A stretch of DNA of 30,702 nt from Chara braunii (GCA_003427395.1 BFEA01000117.1:2575276-2605977), one strand, 5' to 3'. Counted from the first letter of the stretch, positions 9,546-19,766 are shown. A program made the numbers and translations. The notes: a model not told the origin generated them from the sequence alone.

Positions 9546-9880
9546 ACTCTGCCTTTGAATGTTTGTAGGAATTTTTGGAGGCGGAGGGTCCAAGTCAGGT
9601 GCAGACAAATCATGCTGCAAATTAGCAGTCGAAGCAATGAAACTTGAAGTAGAAATATTTGGACTAGAAGTGGGTGGAGAAGAAGTAGAAGCAGATACAT
9701 TAGAAGTAGAATCAACATGCAAAGTAGTAGTAGTACTTGCCGCAAATGTAGAAGGCACATCGGTAGGGCGAACAAAGGCCATGTACAACTGTTCGTCCTC
9801 CTTGTGCCGGCGCCACTTTTTAGGGAAATTAACTTCGACTCTCACTTGCAGCATTGGGCTGAGATGAAACAAGGTCGTGC
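9546..9880 (-). pseudogene. Gypsy pol linker between protease and RT
   Basis: The minus-strand frame reads FPKKWRRHKEDEQLYMAFVR, then a Ser/Thr-rich low-complexity stretch (about 9590-9760) and a Pro-rich LDPPPPKIPTN just before RT. Retroelement Pol proteins often have such a poorly conserved linker here. No catalytic motif is present. Its right boundary meets the oppositely oriented protease segment somewhere in 9835-9885. Confidence 0.55.
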
Positions 9881-9884
9881 TCAA

Positions 9885-10200
9885 GGGACTGTGCAGTTGA
9901 TCTTCTTTAAACTTCTCATTAACCACCGCTACCTCCCTGTCTTGGTTGATTGTGGTTCCACTGCAAATTTTCTTTCGCCACATGGGGAGCTTTGGTGGGC
10001 TTGGGAATGAAGCAAGTGGAATTGCAGAACCCTTGGCAGACCCAAGTAGGCAACAAAGAAGTTGTCACTTCCATGCATGCAGTCAAAGGTGTGCGCACTA
10101 CCTTTGACAAAGGCAAAACCGTCACACTCATGTTGAACTTCGACGTCCTCGACAAGTGTCCCTTCAACGCAGGTCTTGGCTTGGGCTGGTTGTAATCCCA
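9885..10200 (+). pseudogene. Retropepsin (aspartic protease) segment, inverted relative to element 1
   Basis: On the plus strand, GTVQLI is followed by YLPVLVDCGSTANFLS. D at 9948-9950 lies in the D-C-G-S-T-x-N-F context typical of gypsy retropepsins (usually DSG or DTG). After a frameshift at about 9975-10010 the match resumes with LQNPWQTQVGN, VKGVRTTFDKGKTVTLMLNF and ends in CPFNAGLGLGWL, the second beta-lobe hallmark (I/L-L-G-L/M-x-W-L). The protease would cut the Gag-Pol polyprotein. It lies exactly between Gag and RT, where a gypsy protease belongs, yet on the opposite strand from both. It is either a local inversion or a fragment of another element inserted backwards. Confidence 0.85.
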
Positions 10201-10315
10201 ATGTGTTAGGGCTGTGTGGATAGGATTGTATCTGCAGCAGCCTTGGAATCAACAGATGAAGGGGCATCAAGAAACGACCGCTGAACGAAATTAGATCCAT
10301 TAAAGGGATCACCAC

Positions 10316-11923
10316 TTACCGGTTCAGAGTCTCTTGTGGTAGACTGTGCTGACAACAACTGTACGCCTGTTGCTGGCTTCCGTGCAACCTAAAACACTTG
10401 TCAATTGTGTGCCCAGGTAGATGGCAATGCAGACAAACGTTTCTCTTGAGCGTGCTCACTTTCGCTAATCCAGAGGTCAACCCCAGGTTTGTTTGTTGCA
10501 TCCTCCGGTTTTGGTGGGATTTTGACTCATTTTGGGAGATGAAGAGTGTTCTTCATCGAGTTACCATTTGATCCCTTACGATGCTCGACAAACTTAGTGA
10601 AGGCATAAGTTTTTAATTGTCATCCACACAGTCGGGCTCGTGGGCTCATGAACAGTAAGATGTATCGCAGTTTTGCTCCTGGTCGTCACGAAGGGAAGAA
10701 TCCTCTGCAAAGGTCTCCTCATCAACCCCTAGTTGATCATGCACTCCAAAATGGTTACTGCCCGAAAACCATTTGCGGCTGGTGGTCTTTGTACAATCCG
10801 ATCTGCCCGGGAGGTCTTGTGCCTCCAGTTTGACTAAATCTTGCATGAGGGTATGCCAATCTATATAGTCCGCGAGTCCCAGCCTTAGGCGATAAGATGT
10901 AGTATAGGGAACCGTGCCTTTAATCACATATAGGCGGAGTCGTTTTCAAGTTAGGAGTAGTGAAAAACTTACTAGCATATTGCTGCAGATTATGCATGGT
11001 GCCCGACCACTTGCTGTGCTCGAGGTTGTCGAGCTTGTCCCTAGCCTTAGCTGCAACATGTGGATATGCATATTGCTGGATTAAGAGTTCCTTGAGCGTG
11101 GCTATCGGCGTAACCGTCAGCCATCGGTTCAGGTTTATCCTTTTGCAGCTTGACTGTACAACTTTGACTTCTAAGAAGCCCCGGACGGCGGGTTCCACAT
11201 TGGTCCCTAAGACCAACAACTGAGTAACTGGGGGTGTCCCCAACACATCAGAGTAGGACTGCATAGAGCTGAGCCAAGACTCTATGTTGTCCTTCTGTCA
11301 TGCTTAGACGAAATCTGTGCCGCCTTTCGGTCTATGTAGGGAAAACTTTAGTTGGCACCAAGAGTTGCTGGGTCCGAACTTGGGGCTGTAGCAGTTCCAG
11401 AATTCCTTGCGCCGCTACTTGCTGCTGGGCCAACAGCAGTAACAACAACGGGGTTTGCACCTGCTGCAGGTCCCGATAGGCTGTCGACCACAATCAAAGA
11501 AGAAGAGGAAGAAGAAGACACAGTAATAGGGGTAAGAATGGACTGATTCGCAGCATTAGAAGCAGGGTAGGTAGGAGGAAGGACAATCTAGGCTTGCAAC
11601 AGATTTGCAAACTGCTGCAGCTGGTCACGGTGCTGCTGTGCCATCCTGGCCATGTCTTTAGGCAATTTCTTGAGTTCCTTAAACACTCGCGCGAGCTGGC
11701 CGGCATGGTCCTCAACAACCCGGACATCTACTAAGGCTCTGAGAAGTGGAACGGTCTTCTCCTCAACCTCTTTGTCGATCAAGGCAGAAATCATATTGAA
11801 GACAACCTCGTTGGTTTTCACTTTATCTCCCTTCTCTCTCTCCTTTTCTTCCTTTTCCCTTATTAATGCGTTCCAGTGAAAGAAAAGGTACTGCGTTTTT
11901 TCTACTTCGGGGGCAGCGTCCAT
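10316..11923 (-). pseudogene. Gag of gypsy element 1 with CCHC zinc knuckle
   Basis: The minus-strand frame from an ATG at 11923 gives a charged, coiled-coil-like N-terminus (KEEKEREKGDK, then LKKLPKDMARMAQQHRDQLQ). A second frame carries DNIESWLSSMQSY, LTVTPIATLKELLIQQYAY and DKLDNLEHSKWSGTMHNLQQ, typical of the retrotransposon Gag capsid domain. A third ends with CLHCHLPGHTIDKC at 10397-10438, a perfect C-x2-C-x4-H-x4-C knuckle that binds element RNA. Gag forms the virus-like particle. At least three frameshifts and several stops split it. A tandem ATGGACGCTGC word at the start leaves two possible initiator positions. Confidence 0.85.
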
Positions 11924-12083
11924 TTGCAGCGTCCATTTGCAGCTTCCATTACGGTGTAGACGTCATGATAGAGGACGATGGTGTCAATAAGCCTCTCAAG
12001 AGGGGTTCACAATTCCTCACAATTCCGGGACGAACAACACTTCCTTCTCCTCTCTTCCTCAAGAGCAACTCTCAAAAGCTTCT

Positions 12084-12134
<51 letters not shown>

Positions 12135-13340
12135 TGTGATCACGCCGAAGCGGGCATTTAAAGAACCCAATGGAAGAAACAAACTGAAATTCACACAGAA
12201 GAGAAGGTAGAACTCCTAGCCGGAGTGGCAATTCATTTGGATTGGAGAACAATCATAAAGAAAAAAAATAGAATTTCAAGGTGAGAGTTTTGATCCAGCA
12301 GCCTGGCCTGGTCAGATTGAGTATGAGATCCCCTCCTCCCCAATCAAGCTCGGTTTCGTGAACGTACAACAAACCACAACATAGAGCAACAATCTCGACA
12401 CAATGGAGAATTGTGTGTGTACACTGAGCCAAGTGGCGAATCTTGCGGTAAAGCGTGCGAAACATCTTAGCCGAGATCCCTTTGGCAGGGAGTGCCCTTA
12501 CTAAAGATAAAACTTTGATTTCCAACAAGACAGAGAAATGAATCCGACGTCAACAAATTTGGGCCGGGTCCCACTGGTTCCAAAGGTCCCAAGTAGGTCG
12601 TGGCCAGGTCCCAACCAAGAAGAGTTCCCAAAGGACCTACTTTTTGTTCCCTACCATACTGAAAAACAAATTTCAACTTTAGAGAGAACGTACCAACTAC
12701 AACCGTTCTGAAATGAAAAGACAAAGCACTGTAGAAAGATATGGCACTCAATCCAAGATACTCCATCCGTCTGCTCATCAGGTGAGAAAGTAGTTTGCAC
12801 GCTCAAGCACACAGTCAAGACCATAGAAGAGTAGGAAAAGAAACCGAGAGTCAATCTCAACAACACATCAATACCATGCACACACACTCATGGGCATCCT
12901 GTAGGTGCACGATACTTACATGAGTGGCCCAAGCTTCAAGATGAAGTATAACTCACCCCCCTCTCATATGGTTCTCCTGAACCAATCAGCAACCCCTACG
13001 CTAGTGTCCTATCACCTAGGAGGGTCTACTCTACCCCAAGGTACAACGCCGGATCCCCCATCGATGTTGAAGACCAAAGTAGCAACTTGCAGTCCGTAGG
13101 TGAAGATATGACTGCCAACTTGAGGGGAGCCCTAAAGTCGCCCGATGTCCTCCTTGAAGTCCAGATTCCACTTGTAGGTGCCTCTCACTGTTGCCTCTCA
13201 CAAATTGTATTACGATGCTGCTCCAAGTGTCCAGTGTCGATCCAGCACAACCTAGCCAGGCGGGGGCAGCTTCCCTATACCACGCTGCCCCACTTCCCTC
13301 AACGAACCAACCCTAACACTAAGTGGTGCAAGTAGAATCC
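11924..13340 (-). other. Leader region between PBS and gag, contents unassigned
   Basis: This 1.4 kb lies between the primer-binding site and the first gag ATG. It contains a (CT)n microsatellite at about 12088-12131 and no recognised coding domain; short minus-strand frames (for example 12467-12887) match nothing I know. Gypsy leaders are usually shorter, so an old insertion or a junction between two elements is possible. I could not find inverted or direct ends to define one. Confidence 0.5.
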
Positions 13341-13352
13341 GCTCTGATACCA
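13341..13352 (-). promoter_or_regulatory. Primer-binding site for initiator tRNA-Met
   Basis: The plus strand reads GCTCTGATACCA, the reverse complement of TGGTATCAGAGC, the classic plant LTR-retrotransposon primer-binding site complementary to the 3' end of initiator tRNA-Met. It sits one base from the LTR end (TGTTACA at 13354). This fixes the orientation: the LTR to its right is a 5' LTR of a minus-strand element. Confidence 0.9.
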
Positions 13353-13353
13353 A

Positions 13354-14757
13354 TGTTACAATCCTGGCCAATTTCAAAATGCAAAAGTTCATGAGAAAGC
13401 ACTATGTTGTCCTTGAATGAACTTGAGAGAGAAGGGAGAGGTAAAGAAAAAAAAGAAGATGAAGAAAGAAGAAGAAGATGTACACCAGCAAATGACCAAT
13501 GATAATCCCCCTTCTTCTCGCCAACCAAACTACTCCTTTCTCCTCCCCTCTTATTCAAACAATAAATAACAATAATAATGATGAATGGCAAAACCTGAAT
13601 CAATGTCCGAACCCCACTTCTACTGCTTGGCATAACTAGCGGTCCACCATGGCCATGGCCTCCATCTTTTTCCTCCTCAACCAGGCCGAGGCTATGGTGG
13701 ACTACGAAGGGCCGCCCTGCTGTGCAAAAGACAACGCAGAGCAGCTATGTTCGTTGCTGCTCAGGCCGCCATGCCTGACTCTGCCTTGAAGCCTTCTTGG
13801 TGCGGTGCAACCCGCACTGGGGCCTTCCAAGGTGACGAAGACGGCGTCGAAGACGGCGTCAACCATAGCCAGGTAGGTACCTCGCCATGATCTCCCATAG
13901 TCGCCTTCTTCCTCCACCTCCCACCAGTAGAGCTCCACCATAGCCGAGGTGGAAGCTCCTGGCCTTCTTCCTCCTCCCAGCACTGGACTGCCCAACGTTC
14001 TTCCTCCCAGCAGCGCCAAGACTGCTAGTGCTTGCTCAAGCAGCATGCCCAAAACTTGCATACTGCAAATGAGGTAGAGCCCAGTGCGCTCTACCTGAAG
14101 ATATAGTGGCCTACTTGCGTCTTGGGCGGTGACTTCCAGGCCTCCGGCCTCCAAGCAACCGGAACCTCCTCCCTTTTGCAGGGAAACACCATTACAGGCT
14201 CTGATATCGTCCGCACAGGCCCTAGACTCAGGCTGCTTGGACTGGTACCCGCTTACCATCGTCCCCCAAACATAACACACCCTGAAATTGAACGTATGGA
14301 ACCTATATTTCCGGTCTGGTACGGCCAAGATGAGGGTGCGCTGTGCTCGGGGGAAGACGGTAGTCCTAGCCTACGAACTACTGGGCCTCTAAAAATACCA
14401 ACTTTTGTCTTCTTCTGCTCAGCCACCAGTTCCCGACACATCTACCAGTACTTGAGTGGTACCGGCCTACCTACTACTTGGAGTGTTTTTTTCCGGGTGC
14501 TCTCGAGTGTCGCTGGCCTACACCTGCCACTTGAGTGTTTTCCCCACTGCAACCCTCAAGTCACAGCCACAGGTAAGTACCGGCCCTGTGGAGCCTCCAA
14601 ACGAACAAGTACCCTTGCAGGTCACACACACTCAGACAGGCACGCAGACCAGCAAGCACACACACACACAGACTTAGAAAACTCAACAGAACGTGGGAAT
14701 CTCAGCGAGGCATTCATTCCAGCGGCAAAACTCAGAAATAAGCAATTGTTCTCAGTC
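13354..14757 (-). mobile_element. 5' LTR of gypsy element 1 (LTR copy A)
   Basis: Plus-strand TGTTACAATCCTGGCCAATTT marks the inner LTR end next to the PBS. The same family recurs at 27912-29156, with matching blocks such as AGAAGATGTACACCA, CAATGTCCGA, GCTCAGGCCGCCATGCCTG, CACAGGTAAGTACCGGCCC and CGGCAAAACTCA-like sequence. Alignment by eye puts the outer end near CAGTCTG at 14757. A TATA-like CTATATC on the minus strand at 14100-14106 is conserved in the other copy and may be the promoter. Copy A carries roughly 100 bp at 14240-14380 that copy B lacks. Confidence 0.82.
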
Positions 14758-14804
14758 TGTTTTGATGGGCCATTACAAAGTACATACCATCCTCTTGGTT
14801 CTGT

Positions 14805-15293
14805 CTATAGAAATTGTGGAACGCATGAGCTTTCAAGCACCCTTAAGAATTTGCATTTTGGGCAACTAAACTTCCTTAGATAAGCTATCCTTCCATTAGG
14901 CAACTTAAACGTCATGAGCTTCCGGTCGCAGTCAAACTGGGGCTTGGCAACCTCGAGGTAGTACATACCTAGGAGCATGTCGAACGGCGAGTCGTCGATT
15001 AACAAAAATGAGATCTTGTATCTTGTTTGCCCTCCCATGTACGAGAAGGTACATACTACGCCTGTGACGTAGTCTTTAACTGAAATTTGCTGCTTGTTTG
15101 CAAGTGTGGATACTGCAGCCCTACTAAGCTGCTGCGCGCGGTCCTCTAAATGCAGCCTCTCCAAACAAGCGCGATTGCTGTAATTGCTTGTAGAACCGAT
15201 GTCTGCTAGTGCCCCGGCTTTACGGGCACCTACATCAACTTCTACCACGATCATTTTTCCGGATTCTGCCATAGTCACCCAGGATGCTAGCAT
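14805..15293 (-). pseudogene. Retropepsin of gypsy element 2
   Basis: A continuous 162-codon frame holds ALADIGSTSNYSNRACLERL at residues 28-47 and FDMLLGMYYLEVAKPQFDCD near residues 109-128. The first is the retropepsin active-site loop, with D-I-G where D-T-G or D-S-G is normal; the second is the flap-to-core hallmark seen as ILG-x-x-(F/W)-L in relatives. LPNGR follows, as is common. The Thr/Ser to Ile change beside the catalytic Asp would probably impair activity. The frame is open for its full length, better preserved than element 1. Confidence 0.85.
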
Positions 15294-15379
15294 GTCCTTT
15301 TCTCCCCGTTCCCTTATAGCTCCTCTAAGGAATCAGACACATCCCGTGAACAAAGCATCACGTGGTCCCGATGCGTCTG

Positions 15380-17115
15380 CGTGGTGACATCAAGGTCAGC
15401 AACCTTAGCCGTGTGCTGAGAAGGTGAGGGAGCACCAACCAACTCAGCCTGTGTTGGAGCGACCACTACTTGTACTGGCTCAATGTGTTTCCCTGGGAAG
15501 AGCTTGCTGAACAACCCTGAGACGAGTGTGCCTGATGCCTAACCGCAGGCTGCACTTTCGTTAAGACCTTAGCGTTCTTGCACTTGGGTTTGATTTGACT
15601 GTATTGGCCACATTTCATACAGGGGCCTCCAAAGAATTGGTCTCTCCACGCGTCTTCCTCTAGACCCTCTCTAATCAAACCTGGGACGTGAGAGCCACTT
15701 CCTTGACCTTAGCCTGGTTGCCCTTCTGGCCACCAGACGCCTTAGCCTTGTTGACAGCCAAGACCTCTCCCTCGGAGGCTGAGTGGCTGGTACCACACTC
15801 TGTATTCCCTCCAGGCCTGAAAGTTCATCTACCTCAGTTTGAGTTCCATCTGCATCTATATACATGAGGTGGCCCTGTTTCTTCCAGTCCTGGGGCAACT
15901 TCTTCCTTTTCCCATCTACCATTCCCTAACTTGCACTGTTTAGCTTGGCCTATAAATCTAGCCCTTTCTTTCTCAGGGAGGTGAAATCATGTCTGTTAGT
16001 GGTGGCTTCCTGAACCAGCGGACCCTTAATCTTCTCTGGCAAACATCTGAGGTACACGTTCAGGAGGATCTGCTGGTTATACATCGCACCGGGCACCATG
16101 ATCAGTTTCTCCACTTTTCTGTGACCTCCATCACAGACTTGTACTTCCGCGAGTCTAAATTCTTTAGATCATGGAATCTGTCCTCTACTTTGGCCATAAA
16201 CCGATCTAGGGTTAGCTGCCTTGCCCATGCAGCCATGTCCCTTCCATACCCTGTGGACTGTATGACACCATCTAAACCACCTAGCTGCAGATCCTTTCAG
16301 ATAGGATGCAGCTACGATCACCTCCCTCTCTGGGCGAGTCTCTTTGATCCTAACGTATTTCGGAACAGTCCTAAGCCAAGTTGATCCTTTTTATCTTCAC
16401 TGAAAGGCTCAGGCTGTGCTACTCGTGTCGTAGGGACCCATTGAGACTGTCCCCCACCTACAGGTGCTGCAGGCTGAGAGATTGTTGCCTACACTGTAGC
16501 TGCAGGTACTTGGGATTCAGAAGGTCACACTGAGGTCTGCATTGGACCCACAAGTGTACCGCCGAATGCTTGCATACCATACTGAGGGACAAAAGGCCCA
16601 GACATGGGCGGCAATGGCATTGGAGATGAGGTGCAGACCGTATAGGCACTATAGGCAGCACAACTGGGGGCTTCGTACTGGAAGGCAAAAGACTTCTTTG
16701 CTGTCTCAGCACACCAAGTATCTGGTCCTACATCACCGTGATGGAACCGACCATGCTCTCTGCAGTAAACATCATCGCAAGTAGAGCTATGACGTTCTGT
16801 CTCAGCAATAGCTTGGTTGGACTACGGGTGTCGTCCCTAAGCCGTTCCAACTCCTGTCTCTGTTGCTTCCCCTCTAGTATAGCTCTTCTCTCTCTAGCTC
16901 TTCTTGCACTGGATTCTGCCTGCTGAGCTACGGTAGCCTAGTCTACGAGCTTCGGCCGCGAGTCTCTGTACTTCAAGGTCATCTGCAGAGAGTGGGAGTG
17001 GCTGGCTGGACTGCAAACCAGCCGTTTGACTAGTAGGGGCACCTGCGGTTCCTGCTACAGTCTGACTACCGGTAGCAACCGCTTGGATGCTCTGTGCAGA
17101 AGGCTGAGTGGCCAT
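15380..17115 (-). pseudogene. Gag of gypsy element 2 with mutated zinc knuckle
   Basis: From an ATG at 17115 the N-terminus is Ser/Thr/Gln-rich, then gives DDLEVQRLAAEARRL and a basic RRARERRAILEGKQQRQELE helix. The capsid part around 16120-16230 reads DRFMAKVEDRFHDLKN and RKYKSVMEVTEKW in a frame without a start. The knuckle at 15580-15621 is CMKCGQYSQIKPKC, with Gln replacing the zinc-binding His. Several stops and frameshifts break the frame, including near 16920 and 16725. The weak, low-complexity central part (16450-16720) is assigned only by its position. Confidence 0.78.
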
Positions 17116-17292
17116 GGTCCGTGGGGCTGCCTAACTTGGCTATTGGCAGCATGCCAGCCCCTGATCCACTCGCCTCTACTGTCAGCCTGTGCTAAGCCTC
17201 CTTTCTTCCCCTGCCTCTAAACTGCAAATGGACTGTAGGACACCTACAGGAAACCTGACATGTAACCCTCTGATAATCAACTCACTTCAGAA

Positions 17293-17346
17293 TCTTTCTG
17301 GGCGCCAGCATCTCTCTGGGCCCCAACATCTTTCTGGGCCCCAGCA
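17293..17346. repeat. Three 18 bp tandem repeats
   Basis: TCTTTCTGGGCGCCAGCA at 17293 is followed by two 18 bp copies at 17311 and 17329, differing at one to four positions. They lie in the presumed leader of gypsy element 2. Confidence 0.9.
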
Positions 17347-18190
17347 TCTGCAATCGATTGGGGTCTCCCCGGGCAATCAGTCTGCTGGGAAGAGGGAAGA
17401 CCCGGTCAGTGAAACTTTGCCTTGAAACCAAAATCAAAGTTTTGTAACAGACAAGTGGACTAGGCAAACCAGTTTTCACTTATATTCCAAAATAAGTGCC
17501 AAAATATGTGCTTTGTTCACCTTCTGCGCTATACTGACTGGAAGTTTCGGGGGAAAACATTGCAAGCTTGACCTCAAATGTGTGAGGAGATCCTGCATCT
17601 TTATCTGTAAGTGCAAGAAAGCTTGTGAATCCCCATAATTTATAATGACTGCAGATACGATGCTTTGTGTTCTTCTTTGTCTTAGAGAAGCTTCCCATTC
17701 AGATGGTTCCGGGGCAGTAATGGCTAAGGTCGGCAAGAGTTCTGATTGCTCATGCTACACAAGTACAGCAGGTACCTCATACTGCAGGTGAGTTGATCAC
17801 CGGCATGAGGGGAGTGCCGAAGAATGAGTTGGGCAATTTGTGCATGCCTGCACCAGTATTCTTCAACTATATGCAGCCCCATCATAGAGAGGGAGTCTGA
17901 GGAGCATCGGTCACTGCAGGGGAGGTGCAAATCATAAGGTCCGTAGCTGTCGTGAAAAGAGCCTGCACCCGCTGGAAACTGTCTGTGCCCGCCCTAGGTG
18001 AAGGCGAGCCCCTGAAAATTCAACGAGGCCTCTGAAAGAGGCCAATATGGGCAATCAAGGCCGTGTGGGTTGTGATTCCAATATAAATAGCTAGCTCATC
18101 CACGCTGTGCTGTGCTCCTGTTGACAATGGTCTTTAGCAAAACAAGTCGGTCCTGCCGTGGCATTCAAGTTCTTCCCCTCTGCTCTTAAG
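17347..18190. other. Unassigned region upstream of element 2
   Basis: This should contain the 5' leader or LTR of element 2, but no PBS or paired LTR end is visible. A plus-strand TATAAATA at 18082-18089 and a CAGGTGAGT splice-donor-like word at 17785 are the only suggestive signals. Open frames of 60-90 codons on the minus strand are not recognised. Confidence 0.5.
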
Positions 18191-18385
18191 GCGCGTTTAA
18201 ACGCGTTTGAACCATGGCAACTGCTACCCGGACACCGGACTCTTCCGGACTGTCTCCCGGACGTTTGTCTGGACCGGTCCAGACAGTCCGGCGATCCGGA
18301 TATGACCGGGCACCCGGACACTCCTGGACCTGGACAGTCTGGACTGCACTCGGGGGCTCCAAATTTTGTCCGGACCAGAAAAAAA
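18191..18385. repeat. CCGGA-rich palindromic patch
   Basis: Within about 190 bp the words CCGGA/TCCGG/GGACC occur many times. Two perfect palindromes stand out: CGCGTTTAAACGCG at 18192-18205 and a 20 bp one centred on GGACCGGTCC at 18266-18285. The patch ends in an A-rich run. Such dense short inverted words are typical of subterminal regions of DNA transposons or of LTR U3 regions, but no element ends were found. Confidence 0.75.
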
Positions 18386-18650
18386 AGAAAAAAAAAGGAG
18401 GGGGGTGAGGGGCGTAGCAGCAGACAGTCAGGGGGGGGCGCCAGTGGGAGGTCCCGCGACGTTTGGCAGCTAGTGGTTCTTCTTCGGAGTCGGGATCCTC
18501 CTTGCCATCGCCATCAGTACCATCATTTTTTGTCCTTGCCATAGCCATCAGTCCCATCGCTGCCACCACTCCCGTCATTACCTCCATTTGCACTGTCGTC
18601 CTTTTGGCCACTGCCATCTGGGGGACCACCGACAATCAAGGAAAGCGAAT
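18386..18650. other. Unassigned region with an acidic minus-strand frame
   Basis: A minus-strand frame (18186-18635) contains DGTDGDGKEDPDSEEEPLAA, an acidic stretch followed by KRR. It could be a relic of a transposase or gag N-terminus, but it runs into poly-Phe from the A-rich tract and I do not recognise it. No plus-strand gene is visible. Confidence 0.3.
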
Positions 18651-18654
18651 CAAA

Positions 18655-18662
18655 CAACCAAC

Positions 18663-18693
<31 letters not shown>

Positions 18694-18850
18694 ATCAATC
18701 AATCAATCAATCAATCAATCATCAATCAAATCAATCCATCGATCAATTAAGATTTTTCTTGCTTTCTTGATGGATTGATTTGATTGATCGATTGATCGAT
18801 TGATTTGATCGATTGATTGATTGATTGGTTGATTGATTGATTGATTCGAT
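18655..18850. repeat. Long inverted repeat of AATC/GATT tetranucleotides
   Basis: About 18655-18745 is built from AATC (AATCAATCAATC) units with a few AAATC and ATCATC variants. After a ~30 bp spacer (CTTGCTTTCTTGATGG region) about 18773-18848 is the complementary GATT array. Both arms are bordered by matching GAATCAA/TTGATTC words, so the whole can fold into a hairpin with arms of about 75-90 bp. Confidence 0.92.
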
Positions 18851-19336
18851 ATTCTTGCACAGATAGATTGCATGTGGTAAGCGATGAAAGCAGATGCGAG
18901 AAGATAAAAAATGTCGGAATATGAATGGTAAAAGAAAAAAACCGTCGGAACAATCTTCACCCGAATAAGACGCCCGGTCGTTATCAGTGCCATCTGGAAG
19001 TCGTCCCAAATACAGCTATGATGGCAGGGCGTTCTATTCGGGCGAACAAGGCAGGTTCGATTTACAATTTGAAACAAAAACGGAACAAAGAAAAGAAAAC
19101 GAAAAACAAAAGAGATGACGTCATCATGGTGATCCACCCTCCTCCTTGCCATCTTCCCCCCGTTGAGGATATCCACCCTCCCACTTCTCGCGATCTCGCC
19201 CCCTCATTCTCTCCTGTTCGCTTCTAAGTTCAACGTCTTCGCGACCTCCTTCTCTCCTGTTTGCCTCCAAGTTCATGCCATCAAGATCCAACTGTCACCA
19301 ATCCTCCGTCCAAGAAAGCTTCGAAGTTCAAGTTGG

Positions 19337-19340
<4 letters not shown>
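18851..19340. other. Intergenic DNA, no gene seen
   Basis: Mixed sequence, A-rich at 18920-19120 and C-rich after 19130. Short open frames on both strands are unrelated to known families. TCTCCTGTTCGC and TCTCCTGTTTGC words near 19210 and 19253 suggest a small old duplication of about 43 bp. Confidence 0.5.
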
Positions 19341-19371
<31 letters not shown>

Positions 19372-19514
19372 ACCTGATGACTGGCTCTCCATCCTCCTTG
19401 CTCACTGGCCCACGCTCCTTCCTCGCCGGCTGCTTGCTTCCTTGCTGGAGAGAGAGAGAGAGAGAGAGAGAGAGGCACCCATCACGCTTGCTCCGCCCAC
19501 CGATGACCACCATT

Positions 19515-19546
<32 letters not shown>

Positions 19547-19697
19547 TACACACACACACACACACACACACAGAGAGGCACCTGTCGCCCTTGCTCCGCC
19601 AACCAGCGACCACCATCGACTAACTCAGAGAGAGAGAGAGAGAGAGGCACCTGTCACCCTTGCTCCTCCGCCAACCAGCGACCACCATCGACTAACT

Positions 19698-19765
<68 letters not shown>
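19341..19765. repeat. Cluster of GA, GATA and CA microsatellites with repeated spacers
   Basis: GA runs lie at about 19342-19369, 19447-19473, 19626-19647 and 19703-19763; a GATA run is at 19515-19544 and a CA run at 19547-19572. Spacers repeat too: CTTGCTCCGCC(A/C)ACC followed by GCGACCACCATCGACTAACTC occurs after several runs, and CTGACCTGATG followed by GGCTCTCCATCCTCCTTGCTC occurs at 19370 and 19764. The cluster is therefore a higher-order array of microsatellite plus spacer rather than independent runs. Confidence 0.88.

Positions 19766-19766
<1 letters not shown>

Larger units (their letters stand above)
6855..14757 (-). mobile_element. Ty3/gypsy LTR retrotransposon 1, decayed
   Basis: Reading the minus strand from right to left, the element shows a 5' LTR (13354-14757), a tRNA-Met primer-binding site (13341-13352), a long leader, Gag with zinc knuckle, an inverted protease segment, reverse transcriptase, RNase H and integrase. 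This is the Ty3/gypsy order (RT before integrase). The 3' end is lost: integrase breaks off at about 6855 against a LINE fragment and no 3' LTR is seen. Many frameshifts, stops and deletions make it inactive. A 457 bp inverted-repeat element is inserted at 7941-8397. Joining the LTR/PBS to this coding region is inference, because the 1.4 kb between PBS and gag is unusually long. Confidence 0.8.
14758..17115 (-). mobile_element. Ty3/gypsy retrotransposon 2, gag-protease remnant
   Basis: A second minus-strand gypsy element reads gag (17115 to about 15380) then protease (15293 to about 14805) and is truncated just after the protease by the outer end of LTR copy A. Its RT, RNase H and integrase are absent from the window. 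Its Gag and protease differ clearly from those of element 1, so it is a distinct family, and element 1 probably inserted into it. Confidence 0.8.

Noticed and set aside
8968-9558. 196-codon plus-strand ORF
   Set aside because: It is antisense to the clear reverse transcriptase motifs on the minus strand.
12540-12650. Inverted words GGGTCCC...GGGACC and AGTAGGTC as ends of a small DNA transposon
   Set aside because: The words are partly direct and partly inverted, do not define consistent ends and have no target duplication.
14122-14883. 253-codon plus-strand ORF
   Set aside because: It lies inside LTR copy A and runs into element 2. The corresponding frame is broken in LTR copy B, so it is a chance frame through the LTR.
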